A stretch of 8,585 nucleotides of DNA, taken from NCBI GenBank assembly GCA_947631805.1, contig CANRNA010000069.1:1-8585 (forward strand), given 5' to 3'. Below, piece after piece: positions 1-6,602 of the stretch. The DNA comes from an uncultured Oscillospiraceae bacterium (GTDB lineage: Bacteria > Bacillota > Clostridia > Oscillospirales > Oscillospiraceae). The position numbers and the translations under genes were made by a program. The notes under the pieces are model-generated. The model was given only the letters and a program-made list of their open reading frames with translations, searched no databases and was not told the origin of the DNA. The number at the start of each line of letters is the position of its first letter. The stretch's first letter is position 1.

Positions 1-878
1 CCTTCCGCCACCAGGCGGCGGAAGGCCTCCGCCACCACGGCCTTGTCCTCGTGGTAGGTCACCCCAAACCACTGGTCGGGGCTGTGCAGCACCCGCACCG
101 TGGCCTTTCCCTCCCGGAGCAGGTCGCCGATGACCTCCGGCAGCAAAAACTCATCCTTCAGCGGGTCTTTCATATTGGCCCGGAACGCGGCGAAGCGCTC
201 CTCCAGCCCGTCGAAAAACGCCTCTGTCAGCATCCACATATTCATGGACACCAGCCCGTCGCCGTCCAGGGGCCGCAGCCCCTCCGGCGTCTGCACGGCG
301 GCACCCTCCGGGGTCTTCACGATGCCGCGGGTCTCGTGGATATCGGCCAGATACCCCTGCCCGTCCGTCTCACACAGGCCACGGGTCACCCCGCCCACGT
401 CGGACAGGGTATTTTTCAGCACGAATCCTATCATGCCGAACCGCCCCGGCTCCTCAGCCCGGCACTGGGACAAGAACCGGTACGCCTGCTCAAAGGCGCT
501 CTTGCCATAATAGTCGTCGGCGTTGATGACCGCGAAGGGTCCCCGCACCAGTCCCTTGCAGGCCAAAATGGCCTGGCCGGTGCCCCAGGGCTTGTTCCGT
601 CCGGGGGGCACGTCGTCCATCTCCTGGAAGGCGTAATCCCACGTCACCCCCAGGCCCCGGAACTTTTCCGTCAGCCTGTCGCCGATGACCTCCCGGAAGT
701 CGTCGTATATCTCCCGGCGGATGATGAACACCACCCGGTCAAAGCCCGCCTGGATGGCGTCATGGATGGAGAAGTCCATGATGATCTCCCCCGCGGGACC
801 CACGTGCTCCAGCTGCTTGATACCGGCCCCATACCGGGCGCCTATCCCCGCCGCCAGCACTACAAGCGTGATCGCCAT
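1..878 (-). CDS. Sugar-phosphate nucleotidyltransferase-like protein, C-terminus cut off by window edge
   Basis: The reading frame was translated from the reverse complement and stays open to base 1, giving 292 full codons without a stop, so the C-terminus is missing. The N-terminus has the nucleotide-binding loop of the GT-A fold nucleotidyltransferases: LAAGIGARYG at residues 8-17, with K21 following (GIKQLE). A GTGQA stretch (99-103) and the metal-binding motif NADD (119-122) fit the NDP-sugar pyrophosphorylase superfamily. These enzymes join a sugar- or alcohol-phosphate to an NTP, releasing pyrophosphate. A late WFGVTYHEDK motif (270-279) is typical of the clostridial members. The ATG is chosen because AAGGAG lies 6 bases upstream (885-890). 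No membrane segment is seen, so it should be cytoplasmic. The sugar and nucleotide cannot be told from sequence; cell-surface polysaccharide or teichoic-acid precursor synthesis is a guess. It is transcribed divergently from the BlaI operon. Confidence 0.85.
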   Translation of the reverse strand, partial: MAITLVVLAAGIGARYGAGIKQLEHVGPAGEIIMDFSIHDAIQAGFDRVVFIIRREIYDDFREVIGDRLTEKFRGLGVTWDYAFQEMDDVPPGRNKPWGTGQAILACKGLVRGPFAVINADDYYGKSAFEQAYRFLSQCRAEEPGRFGMIGFVLKNTLSDVGGVTRGLCETDGQGYLADIHETRGIVKTPEGAAVQTPEGLRPLDGDGLVSMNMWMLTEAFFDGLEERFAAFRANMKDPLKDEFLLPEVIGDLLREGKATVRVLHSPDQWFGVTYHEDKAVVAEAFRRLVAE

Positions 879-913
879 ACTCCGCTCCTTATTACCAAAA
901 GTTACATTATGTT

Positions 914-942
914 ATTATAATATATTCCTTCACTAATGGCAA
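914..942 (-). promoter_or_regulatory. Sigma-A promoter of the nucleotidyltransferase gene
   Basis: Read on the minus strand, TTGCCA (937-942) is the -35 box and TATAAT (914-919) a perfect -10 box, separated by exactly 17 bp. Transcription should start near 907, leaving a leader of about 28 bases before the ATG at 878. Directly upstream of the -35 box lies a 14-bp perfect dyad, GGAAAA-CC-TTTTCC (943-956), which could be a regulator site or could be chance. Confidence 0.8.
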
Positions 943-1004
943 GGAAAACCTTTTCCCCTTCTATGCCCCCGTTCCCATTGGAAACAAATCTGTAAATTTT
1001 CCTC

Positions 1005-1033
1005 TTGACAAGATTAGTCTAATAGATTAGTAT
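1005..1033 (+). promoter_or_regulatory. Promoter of the BlaI/M56 operon
   Basis: The -35 box is a perfect TTGACA (1005-1010). With the preferred 17-bp spacer the -10 box is TAGTAT (1028-1033). An overlapping perfect TATAAT (1031-1036) would need a 20-bp spacer and is less likely. Transcription should start near 1040. The ribosome site AGGAGG (1067-1072) sits 9 bases before the BlaI ATG. The spacer is filled by repressor half-sites (1013-1030), so the promoter is very probably autoregulated. Confidence 0.8.
1013..1030. promoter_or_regulatory. Probable BlaI operator: overlapping CTAAT/ATTAG dyads
   Basis: Two perfect dyads share a half-site: ATTAG-T-CTAAT (1013-1023) and CTAAT-AG-ATTAG (1019-1030). 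The octamer AGATTAGT also occurs as a 13-bp direct repeat at 1011-1018 and 1024-1031. The array lies between the -35 and -10 boxes, where a bound BlaI/MecI dimer would block polymerase. BlaI-family repressors are known to bind dyads in their own promoters; assigning this one is inference from position and symmetry. Confidence 0.7.
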
Positions 1034-1041
1034 AATTACAG

Positions 1042-1053
1042 CTAACATGTTAG
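1042..1053. promoter_or_regulatory. Second palindrome in the operon leader, possible accessory operator
   Basis: CTAACATGTTAG is a perfect 12-bp palindrome just downstream of the predicted start of transcription. Its half-site CTAAC differs by one base from the CTAAT half-site of the upstream dyads, and its centre is 23 bp, about two helical turns, from the centre of the second dyad. A second BlaI dimer could bind here. It is too short and AT-rich to act as a terminator. Confidence 0.45.
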
Positions 1054-1081
1054 ATGTCATCTGTACAGGAGGAAAACCATC

Positions 1082-1441
1082 ATGCAGTCACCGAAGATAT
1101 TTGAGAGCGAGTACCGCTTCTGTCTCATTTTATGGCAGCACGAGCCCATCCGCAGCCGGGACCTGGCGGACCTGTGCCGGGACCAGCTCGGCTGGTCCAA
1201 GACCACCACCTACACCGTCATCAAGCGTCTCACCGAGCGGGGCGTGGTCGAGAGCCAAAACGCCGTCGTCACCTCCCTGGTGAGCAAGGACCAGGTCCAG
1301 GCGGCGGAGCTGGACGAGCTGATGGAAAAGCGCTTTGAAAACTCGCTCCCCGCTTTCATCGCCGCCTTCGCCAGGCGCCAGAATCTCTCCCAGGAGGACG
1401 TGGAGGCCCTGCGGCGCATCATCGACCGGGGAGGAAAGTGA
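1082..1441 (+). CDS. BlaI/MecI-family winged-helix transcriptional repressor
   Basis: This 119-residue protein has the usual length of BlaI/MecI/CopY repressors. The N-terminal winged helix covers about residues 8-72. The recognition-helix region WSKTTTYTVIKRLTERGVV (38-56) is the family hallmark, followed by the wing (VVTSLVSKDQV, 62-72). Residues about 74-119 form the helical dimerisation and effector segment. In the family, dimers bind promoter dyads and are inactivated when an M56 membrane protease is triggered and the repressor is cleaved; the cleavage point cannot be placed here. The start is fixed by AGGAGG 9 bases upstream. The next gene begins one base after this stop, so the two are co-transcribed and probably translationally coupled. 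It likely represses its own promoter through the dyads at 1013-1030. No beta-lactamase gene is in view, so beta-lactam resistance as the output is not supported. Confidence 0.93.
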   Translation: MQSPKIFESEYRFCLILWQHEPIRSRDLADLCRDQLGWSKTTTYTVIKRLTERGVVESQNAVVTSLVSKDQVQAAELDELMEKRFENSLPAFIAAFARRQNLSQEDVEALRRIIDRGGK

Positions 1442-1442
1442 C

Positions 1443-4079
1443 ATGGAAGGCGCCTTCCTCCAGGCGGTGAATCTCAGCGTCTCCGCCAGCTACATCGTCC
1501 TGGCCCTGCTGCTCATCCGCCTGCTCATCCGCCGGGCGCCCCGGTGGATATCCTGCGCCCTGTGGGGGCTGGTGGCCCTGCGGCTGGTCTGCCCCTTTTC
1601 CCTGGAGAGCGCCCTCAGTCTTCAGCCCAGCGCCCAGGCCGTGAGCCCCGCCATCATCGCCGACGAGGCGGCTCCGGGGCCCATCATCCAAAGCGGCTTC
1701 GTCGTCATCGACGAGCCCGCCAACCGGGCCCTGGACAGCGTCATCCGCCGCAGCGCCCAGACCATCGACGCGCCGGTGGCGGACGCCGCCTCTGCCCCTT
1801 CGCCGGTGGCAGCTGTCGTATCCGTCTGCGCCGTCCTGTGGCTCACCGGCGCGGCCGCCATGCTCCTGACGGGGCTGGTCGGCTATCTCCACCTCCGCCG
1901 CCGTCTCATAGGCGCCGTCCGGCTGAAGGGGGACCTGTGGCAGAGCGAGTGGGTGGACACCCCCTTCGTCCTGGGGCTGTTCCGGCCCCGTATCTATCTA
2001 CCCTTCTCCATGGACCGGAAGGCCGCCGCCCCCATCATCGCCCATGAGCGCGCCCACATCAGCCGCCATGACCAGTGGACGAAGCTTCTCGGCTACGTTC
2101 TTCTCAGTTTCTACTGGTTCAACCCCTTTATGTGGCTGGCCTATATCCTGCTCGGCCGGGATATCGAGCTTGCCTGTGACGAAAAGGCAGTGCGTTTTCT
2201 CTCCCTCTCCGGCCGCCAGCGCTATGCCATGGCGCTGCTGGAGTGCGGCGTGAACCACCCCGTCCTGAAAGCCTGCCCTCTCGCCTTCGGCGAGGTGGGC
2301 CTGAAAGAAAGGATCGTGTATGTTATGAAGTACAAACGCCCCGCCCTCTGGGCCTCGGCCCTGGCCGCCGCGTTGGCCATCGCCGCCGCCCTGTGCCTAC
2401 TCACCGTTCCCGCCGCCCGCGCCGCGGAGGATGACGCCCCCGCCGGGACGGCCCAGCCCGCCCCGGAGCCGGAGGATACCGAAGCCTCTGCCGACCCCAG
2501 CGCCCGTGAGGCCCGATACACCGCCTCCCTGTCCGCCGGCGGCGCCGTATATTACACCGTTGACACCGCCCTCCCCTCCGTGCCCGACCGGCCTCTCCCC
2601 ATCCTCCAGGTCCGCCCCAGGGACATCACCGTGGAGGAGGCCCAGGCCATGGTAAAGGCCCTCTTCGGCGACGCGCCTGTCTACGCCGTCACCTATGAGC
2701 GCGACAAGGCGGAGCTGGACGCCATAATAGCCGACTATCAGGCCACGCTCCAGGAATTCTACGACGACTTTGACAGCAAGGTAGAGTACTACTGGGACAA
2801 GGACAACGGCATGGAACGGGAGTTCGCCGAGGAGACGGCCCGCTCCGTCCAGGCCGATTTTGAGGACCGGCTCGCCACCCTCCAGGCCCTTCGCAAGACC
2901 GCGCCCGACACCCTGGAGCCCACCCTCTGCGACTGGGAGCCCCGCCCTATCTCCTATTATTCGGACCCGGCGCTGTTCGGCTCGGAAGCCGCCTCCATGG
3001 ACGACAGCTCTGAAAACATCCGGGCCACGGTCAAGATGGACGGCCTGACCTATTCCATCTACCTGACCAATATGGACCCCAACGGGGAATATGAAAACCC
3101 CTTACACCACCTGGTCATCGAACTCGATACCGTGGATACGCCGGGCCAGGACATAAGCGCGCTGAGCGATCCCTTCACAGCGCAGGACGTTGACGACACC
3201 CTCCTGTATGCCCGGCGTCTGCTGGACGACCTGGGGCTGGAGGACTGTGTCATCGACAAATACATGGTGAATATGTCGTCCTCCCCGGAAGAGGAGCCTC
3301 TATATCGCATGACTGTGGACGCCGTCCGCACCCTGGAGCAGCTTCCTGTGGAGTCCGACACAAACAGGGCCCTCCCCTTCACCACCGAGCAGATAACCCT
3401 GTCCTTCTATGCCCCCTGCCGCTTTGAGGGCCTCTTCTGGGAGATGCCCACCGAGGTGACAGAGGTCCGACAGACGGACAGCCTTCTCTCCCTCGACCAG
3501 GCCATGGACGTCTTTGCCCAGACCGTGGGCATGGACCTGACCCCCGGCTATGACACCCAGGCTGAAGGCCATATCAACAACGTCAGTCTGCGCTATGTCC
3601 GCGTTCCCCTCCCCGACAGCGCCGACGCCTGTCAGCTCGTACCCGCTTACGTCTTCAGAATGGGCGGCCCGGAGGACCTGTACGAGACGCAGTCCATGCC
3701 GCCTGTCGCCGCCGGGAACTGGCGAACCTGCCTCATCCTCAGCGCTGTGGACGGCCAGGATCTGTATGCCGCCCTGCCCTTCACCGTCGACACGAACGCC
3801 ATAACGCAGCTTGCCATCACCTTGTTCTCTCGCACCGGCTATAACTACGACCGCACCGGCTTTCTCGGCACCGTGGGCGAGAGCTACGACATGGACGTGT
3901 CCTGGTCCCCCCAGGAGACAGCGGCCGTCCCCCTCTGGTCCAGCTCCGACGAATCCGTCGCCGCCGTGGATCAGAACGGCGTCATCACCCTCCTGGCCCC
4001 CGGCGACGCGCTCATCACCGTGGATGTGAACGGCTGTACCGGCGTCTGCCCCGTCACCGTGCAAGACCAGGCGGGCTGA
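1443..4079 (+). CDS. BlaR1-like M56 membrane metallopeptidase with large non-penicillin-binding sensor region and Big2-like C-terminus
   Basis: An 878-residue protein. The start at 1443 is preferred because GGAGG (1430-1434) lies 8 bases upstream and it follows the BlaI stop; the upstream extension of the frame overlaps blaI. Hydrophobic segments lie near residues 12-30, 35-51, 122-148, 214-236 and 301-321. The M56 zinc site is complete: HERAH (201-205) with E242 of ELACDE as third ligand, plus GLFRPRIYLP (178-187) and WFNPF (225-229). The part after the last helix (about 322-878) should be outside the cell. It has only seven lysines and no Ser-x-x-Lys, so the penicillin-binding domain of true BlaR1 is absent. 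The stretch near 380-410 (PILQVRPRDITVEEAQ) recalls DUF6034-type clostridial proteins, from memory only. Residues about 815-873 match a bacterial Ig-like (Big2) module (WSSSDESVAAVDQNGVI). It probably senses an unidentified extracellular signal and triggers loss of the BlaI repressor. Confidence 0.9.
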   Translation: MEGAFLQAVNLSVSASYIVLALLLIRLLIRRAPRWISCALWGLVALRLVCPFSLESALSLQPSAQAVSPAIIADEAAPGPIIQSGFVVIDEPANRALDSVIRRSAQTIDAPVADAASAPSPVAAVVSVCAVLWLTGAAAMLLTGLVGYLHLRRRLIGAVRLKGDLWQSEWVDTPFVLGLFRPRIYLPFSMDRKAAAPIIAHERAHISRHDQWTKLLGYVLLSFYWFNPFMWLAYILLGRDIELACDEKAVRFLSLSGRQRYAMALLECGVNHPVLKACPLAFGEVGLKERIVYVMKYKRPALWASALAAALAIAAALCLLTVPAARAAEDDAPAGTAQPAPEPEDTEASADPSAREARYTASLSAGGAVYYTVDTALPSVPDRPLPILQVRPRDITVEEAQAMVKALFGDAPVYAVTYERDKAELDAIIADYQATLQEFYDDFDSKVEYYWDKDNGMEREFAEETARSVQADFEDRLATLQALRKTAPDTLEPTLCDWEPRPISYYSDPALFGSEAASMDDSSENIRATVKMDGLTYSIYLTNMDPNGEYENPLHHLVIELDTVDTPGQDISALSDPFTAQDVDDTLLYARRLLDDLGLEDCVIDKYMVNMSSSPEEEPLYRMTVDAVRTLEQLPVESDTNRALPFTTEQITLSFYAPCRFEGLFWEMPTEVTEVRQTDSLLSLDQAMDVFAQTVGMDLTPGYDTQAEGHINNVSLRYVRVPLPDSADACQLVPAYVFRMGGPEDLYETQSMPPVAAGNWRTCLILSAVDGQDLYAALPFTVDTNAITQLAITLFSRTGYNYDRTGFLGTVGESYDMDVSWSPQETAAVPLWSSSDESVAAVDQNGVITLLAPGDALITVDVNGCTGVCPVTVQDQAG
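2535..2540. other. Only GCCGGC hexamer in the window (predicted target of the local restriction system)
   Basis: This is the sole exact copy of the predicted recognition site found on reading the whole window. It lies inside the M56 peptidase gene. If the methyltransferase at 4229-5170 has the predicted specificity, this site should carry 5-methylcytosine on both strands. Confidence 0.6.
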
Positions 4080-4098
4080 CTAATCCTCGCAGCATCGA

Positions 4099-4133
4099 TC
4101 CCCCGGGGATATCCTCCCCGGGGGACCTTTTTT
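4099..4133 (+). terminator. Intrinsic terminator of the BlaI/M56 operon
   Basis: A perfect 11-bp stem of TCCCCCGGGGA (4099-4109) and TCCCCGGGGGA (4115-4125) closes a 5-base loop, and six T residues follow at 4128-4133. It sits 20 bases after the peptidase stop. It separates the operon from the promoter of the methyltransferase. Confidence 0.92.
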
Positions 4134-4159
4134 CCGCCCCCGCCTGTATAGGGCAACGT

Positions 4160-4188
4160 TTGACTTCTTTATAGCCAGCGGGTATAAT
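4160..4188 (+). promoter_or_regulatory. Promoter of the restriction-modification operon
   Basis: TTGACT (4160-4165) and a perfect TATAAT (4183-4188) are separated by 17 bp. The predicted start of transcription, near 4195, gives a leader of about 34 bases. A short dyad AATAA/TTATT (4186-4190 and 4196-4200) spans the start point and could be an autoregulatory site, but its arms are only 5 bp. No second promoter was noticed in front of the endonuclease, so both genes probably depend on this one. Confidence 0.82.
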
Positions 4189-4228
4189 AAGTTTGTTATT
4201 CATCGTGGGACACCAGGAGAGAACGGAT

Positions 4229-5170
4229 ATGCTGCGGCCATTGACATGTGTGGAGATATGCGCGGGAGGCGGAGGGCAGGCCCTCGGCCTGGCGATGGCC
4301 GGTTTCACCCACGTGGCCCTTGTCGAATACGAGAGCGCGTACTGCGCCGTTTTGAAGGAAAACCGTCCCGAGTGGAACGTGATATGCCAGGACGTCCGGG
4401 AATTTGACGGCCACCCCTACGCGGGGGTCGATCTGCTGGCGGGCGGCGTTCCCTGTCCGCCCTTCTCCGTGGCGGGAAAGCAGCTGGGAAAGGACGACGA
4501 GCGGGACCTCTTTCCCGAGGCCATTCGCCTGCTGGAGGAAATACGGCCCCGGGCTGTCATGCTGGAAAACGTCCGGGGCTTTCTCGACCCGGAATTTGCC
4601 GACTACCGGGAGCAGATACGCAGTTCCATAGAGCGCCTCGGCTACGTCCCCCACATCGGGCTGCTCAACGCCTCCGATTTCGGCGTCCCCCAGCTCAGGC
4701 CCCGGGCCGTCATCATCGGCATCCGCACGGATGAGCCCGGCGTCTTCGCCTATCCGACGGGAGAGCCGGGCAGCGCTGGCACGGTGGGCGAGGCCCTCTA
4801 TGACCTGATGGCGGAAAACCACTGGGCCGGAGCGAAGGCCTGGGCCAAAAAGGCCGCGAAGATTGCCCCCACCATCGTGGGCGGGTCAAAAAAACACGGC
4901 GGGCCCGACCTGGGGCCCGCCAGAGCAAAACGCGCCTGGGCAGAGCTGGGCATAGACGGACACGGCGTCGCCGACCAGGCCCCCCCGGCCGATTTCGACG
5001 GCATGCCCAAGCTGACCAGCCGGATGATAGCCCGCATACAGGGCTTCCCAGACGTGTGGACATTTGGAAAAAAGAAGACGGCGGCCTGCCGGATGATCGG
5101 GAACGCCTTTCCCCCACCCGTCGCCATGGCCGTCGGCCAGGCGATACGGAGGTGCCTCGAAAATGGATGA
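4229..5170 (+). CDS. DNA (cytosine-5-)-methyltransferase of a type II restriction-modification system, predicted GCCGGC-specific
   Basis: A 313-residue C5-cytosine methyltransferase with all main motifs in order. Motif I is VEICAGGGGQALG (8-20), binding S-adenosylmethionine. Motif IV is PCPPFS (75-80) with catalytic C76. Motif VI is ENVRGF (113-118), motif VIII QLRPR (155-159), motif IX RMIARIQGFPDVW (265-277) and motif X MIGNAFPPPVA (289-299). The target-recognition region is about residues 170-260 and includes APTIVGGSKKHGG (213-225). Motif IV has proline where many family members have glutamine (PCQPFS), a variant also known in active enzymes. The ATG at 4229 is favoured over an upstream TTG at 4193 because AGGAGA (4215-4220) sits 8 bases ahead and the TTG is almost at the predicted transcript start. 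The product should protect host DNA from the overlapping endonuclease. The specificity is inferred from that partner, not read from this protein. Confidence 0.93.
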   Translation: MLRPLTCVEICAGGGGQALGLAMAGFTHVALVEYESAYCAVLKENRPEWNVICQDVREFDGHPYAGVDLLAGGVPCPPFSVAGKQLGKDDERDLFPEAIRLLEEIRPRAVMLENVRGFLDPEFADYREQIRSSIERLGYVPHIGLLNASDFGVPQLRPRAVIIGIRTDEPGVFAYPTGEPGSAGTVGEALYDLMAENHWAGAKAWAKKAAKIAPTIVGGSKKHGGPDLGPARAKRAWAELGIDGHGVADQAPPADFDGMPKLTSRMIARIQGFPDVWTFGKKKTAACRMIGNAFPPPVAMAVGQAIRRCLENG

Positions 5171-6068
5171 AGTCCTTATCCTGGACGCCAGGCAGCGGTT
5201 CCATCAAGCTCTCATCGACACCGGTATGTGGGTGGTGGACCCCATCGGCGTCCCCTCCAACGCGGATGTGGGAGACCGGGAAAAGGCGAAGGCGGGAAAG
5301 TACAACGTCTCCACCCTCATCGCCCAAAATATGGCCGCCCTTGTGGGCGTTCCCCAGACAGCCGGGCAAAAAAAGAGGGGCACCAGCGCCGGTGTGAAGT
5401 TCGAGGACCTTATCGCCCAGTTCGTCCGGGACACCTTCCCCCAGCTGCAGCATCTGCGGCCCGGCTCCTGGACCGTGCTCAGCCTGGGAAATCAGAGCTC
5501 CGTCAAGGCCTCCAGCTTTGCCCAGTACGAGCACCTGGAATACCTGACGGAGCTGGTCAGCACGAACAGTCGGCTGATGACCGTTCTTGGCAATGATTAC
5601 GTAGTCGCCCCCGACATCGTCGTCTACCGTGGCCTGTACAGGGACGAGGAAATAAACTCCGGGCGGCAGTACATAAACGACGACGTCTGCAAAATGGCCG
5701 CCCTGCGGCGGAAAAACGGCGGCAGGCCCATCCTTCACGCCTCCATCTCCGCCAAGTGGACGATGCGCAGCGACCGGGCCCAAAACAGCCGGACCGAGGC
5801 GCTCAACCTCATCCGAAACCGCAAGGGGAATCTCCCCCACATCATGGTGGTGACGAACGAGCCTCTCCCCTCCCGGCTGGCCTCTCTCGCCCTGGGCACG
5901 GGGGATATAGACTGTCTGTATCACTGCGCGCTCTATGAGCTTGAGGAGGCCGTGCGCCGATTCGGGGCGGAGTACGGCCGGGACGACATCGTCGAGAACC
6001 TGGAGACCCTCATCGAGGGAAGGCGCTTAAAGGACATCTCCGACCTGCCCCTGGACCTGTCCGTGTGA
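5163..6068 (+). CDS. NgoMIV-family type II restriction endonuclease, predicted target GCCGGC
   Basis: A 301-residue protein of about the length of NgoMIV (286 residues). The NgoMIV catalytic residues E70, D140, S185, K187 and E201 appear here as E81, D151 (PDIV), S196 and K198 (SISAKWT), and E212 (TEALNLIRNR), all offset by exactly 11. The adjacent R202-S-D204-R205 matches the R-x-D-R element with which the NgoMIV/Cfr10I/Bse634I group reads the CCGG core. NgoMIV cuts G/CCGGC as a tetramer that needs two sites. By homology this enzyme should cut the same site, but only the core is directly supported and the outer G/C pair is inference. The gene starts 8 bp inside the methyltransferase gene, with GGAGGT (5148-5153) 9 bases upstream, so the order gives methylation first and endonuclease second. 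No control-protein gene is present. Base composition and use of ATA isoleucine codons resemble the neighbours, so there is no sign of recent transfer. Confidence 0.92.
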   Translation: MDEVLILDARQRFHQALIDTGMWVVDPIGVPSNADVGDREKAKAGKYNVSTLIAQNMAALVGVPQTAGQKKRGTSAGVKFEDLIAQFVRDTFPQLQHLRPGSWTVLSLGNQSSVKASSFAQYEHLEYLTELVSTNSRLMTVLGNDYVVAPDIVVYRGLYRDEEINSGRQYINDDVCKMAALRRKNGGRPILHASISAKWTMRSDRAQNSRTEALNLIRNRKGNLPHIMVVTNEPLPSRLASLALGTGDIDCLYHCALYELEEAVRRFGAEYGRDDIVENLETLIEGRRLKDISDLPLDLSV

Positions 6069-6089
6069 CCGCCGGGGCCGGGGCGTTTC

Positions 6090-6542
6090 TCACGCCTCGT
6101 CCTCCGGGTCCCCCTCGTACCGTATCCCCTGCAGGATACGCGCCGCCAGGTCCTGGATGTCGTCGCAGGGGGTATCGGGCTCCGCCGCGTAGATGACCAC
6201 GGCCACCTGCCTGTCATCCCCCGGCGACAGGCGGAATTCCCAGTGCTCCCGGTCGTTGCCCCTGTACGCCGCCTGATGGCCCGCCAGGCCGTTGACCTCT
6301 ATGGGCTCTAAGGAGCCGTGGACCGTCACGCCGCTGTCCGGCGAGAAGAGCCCTTCCAGCTCCTCCCGCGTCCCCTGGCGCTGGTCGTCTATCTGCCAGT
6401 CCACGTAAAACCGCATGTCCGGCGTCCAGGCGCCCAGGCCCAGCTCGCAGCATAGGTCTGGCTCCGTCTCCAGATAAAATCCCTCCGGCAGCTCAAATGA
6501 CAGCCCCAGACCGTGAAATCTTCCGTTCTTATATAGCAGCAT
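6090..6542 (-). CDS. Hypothetical 150-residue acidic protein, possibly PsbP/DcrB-like
   Basis: I do not recognise the family with confidence. The protein has no signal peptide or membrane helix and looks cytoplasmic, acidic and beta-rich. An N-terminal strand pattern (GLSFELPEGFYLE, 13-25), a central VNGLAGHQAAY (83-93) and WEFRLSP (101-107), and a final helix with ILQGIRYE (136-143) recall small PsbP/DcrB-like (DUF1795-type) domains. That is an impression without a search. It is supported as a real gene by a near-consensus promoter upstream (6603-6631), a GGGGGA ribosome site 8 bases before the ATG (6551-6556) and GCC/CTG-rich codon use. It converges on the endonuclease gene with 21 bp between the stops and no clear terminator there. 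There is no sign that it belongs to the restriction system. Confidence 0.72.
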   Translation of the reverse strand: MLLYKNGRFHGLGLSFELPEGFYLETEPDLCCELGLGAWTPDMRFYVDWQIDDQRQGTREELEGLFSPDSGVTVHGSLEPIEVNGLAGHQAAYRGNDREHWEFRLSPGDDRQVAVVIYAAEPDTPCDDIQDLAARILQGIRYEGDPEDEA

Positions 6543-6602
6543 CGCTCTTGTCCCCCTTGTATGCCGTTCGACGCCGGGTCTTCACTTCTTACTTACCTGT
6601 TT

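Noticed and set aside
51..920. Long plus-strand open frame of 289 codons
   Set aside because: It is antisense to the nucleotidyltransferase. The minus-strand frame has the family motifs, a ribosome site and a promoter; this one has low-complexity His/Pro/Arg-rich content typical of GC-rich shadow frames.
1335..1442. Upstream extension of the M56 peptidase start by 36 codons
   Set aside because: It would overlap blaI and add a Pro/Arg-rich segment. The ATG at 1443 has a good ribosome site 8 bases upstream and puts the first helix at the usual place.
3300..4064. Minus-strand open frame of 254 codons inside the M56 peptidase gene
   Set aside because: Gly/His/Val-rich shadow with no recognisable domain, opposite a gene with a clear Big2-like end.
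1082..4079. Beta-lactam resistance operon
   Set aside because: BlaI and an M56 protease are present, but no beta-lactamase or PBP2a gene is in view and the sensor lacks the Ser-x-x-Lys acylation motif.
4193..4228. TTG start giving 12 extra residues on the methyltransferase
   Set aside because: The TTG lies at the predicted transcript start with no room for a ribosome site; AGGAGA before the ATG at 4229 is well spaced.
4713..5924. Minus-strand open frame of 403 codons across the restriction-modification genes
   Set aside because: It lies fully antisense to the methyltransferase and endonuclease, both of which have complete catalytic motifs. The length is explained by the scarcity of stop codons in GC-rich DNA, and no ribosome site or promoter supports it.
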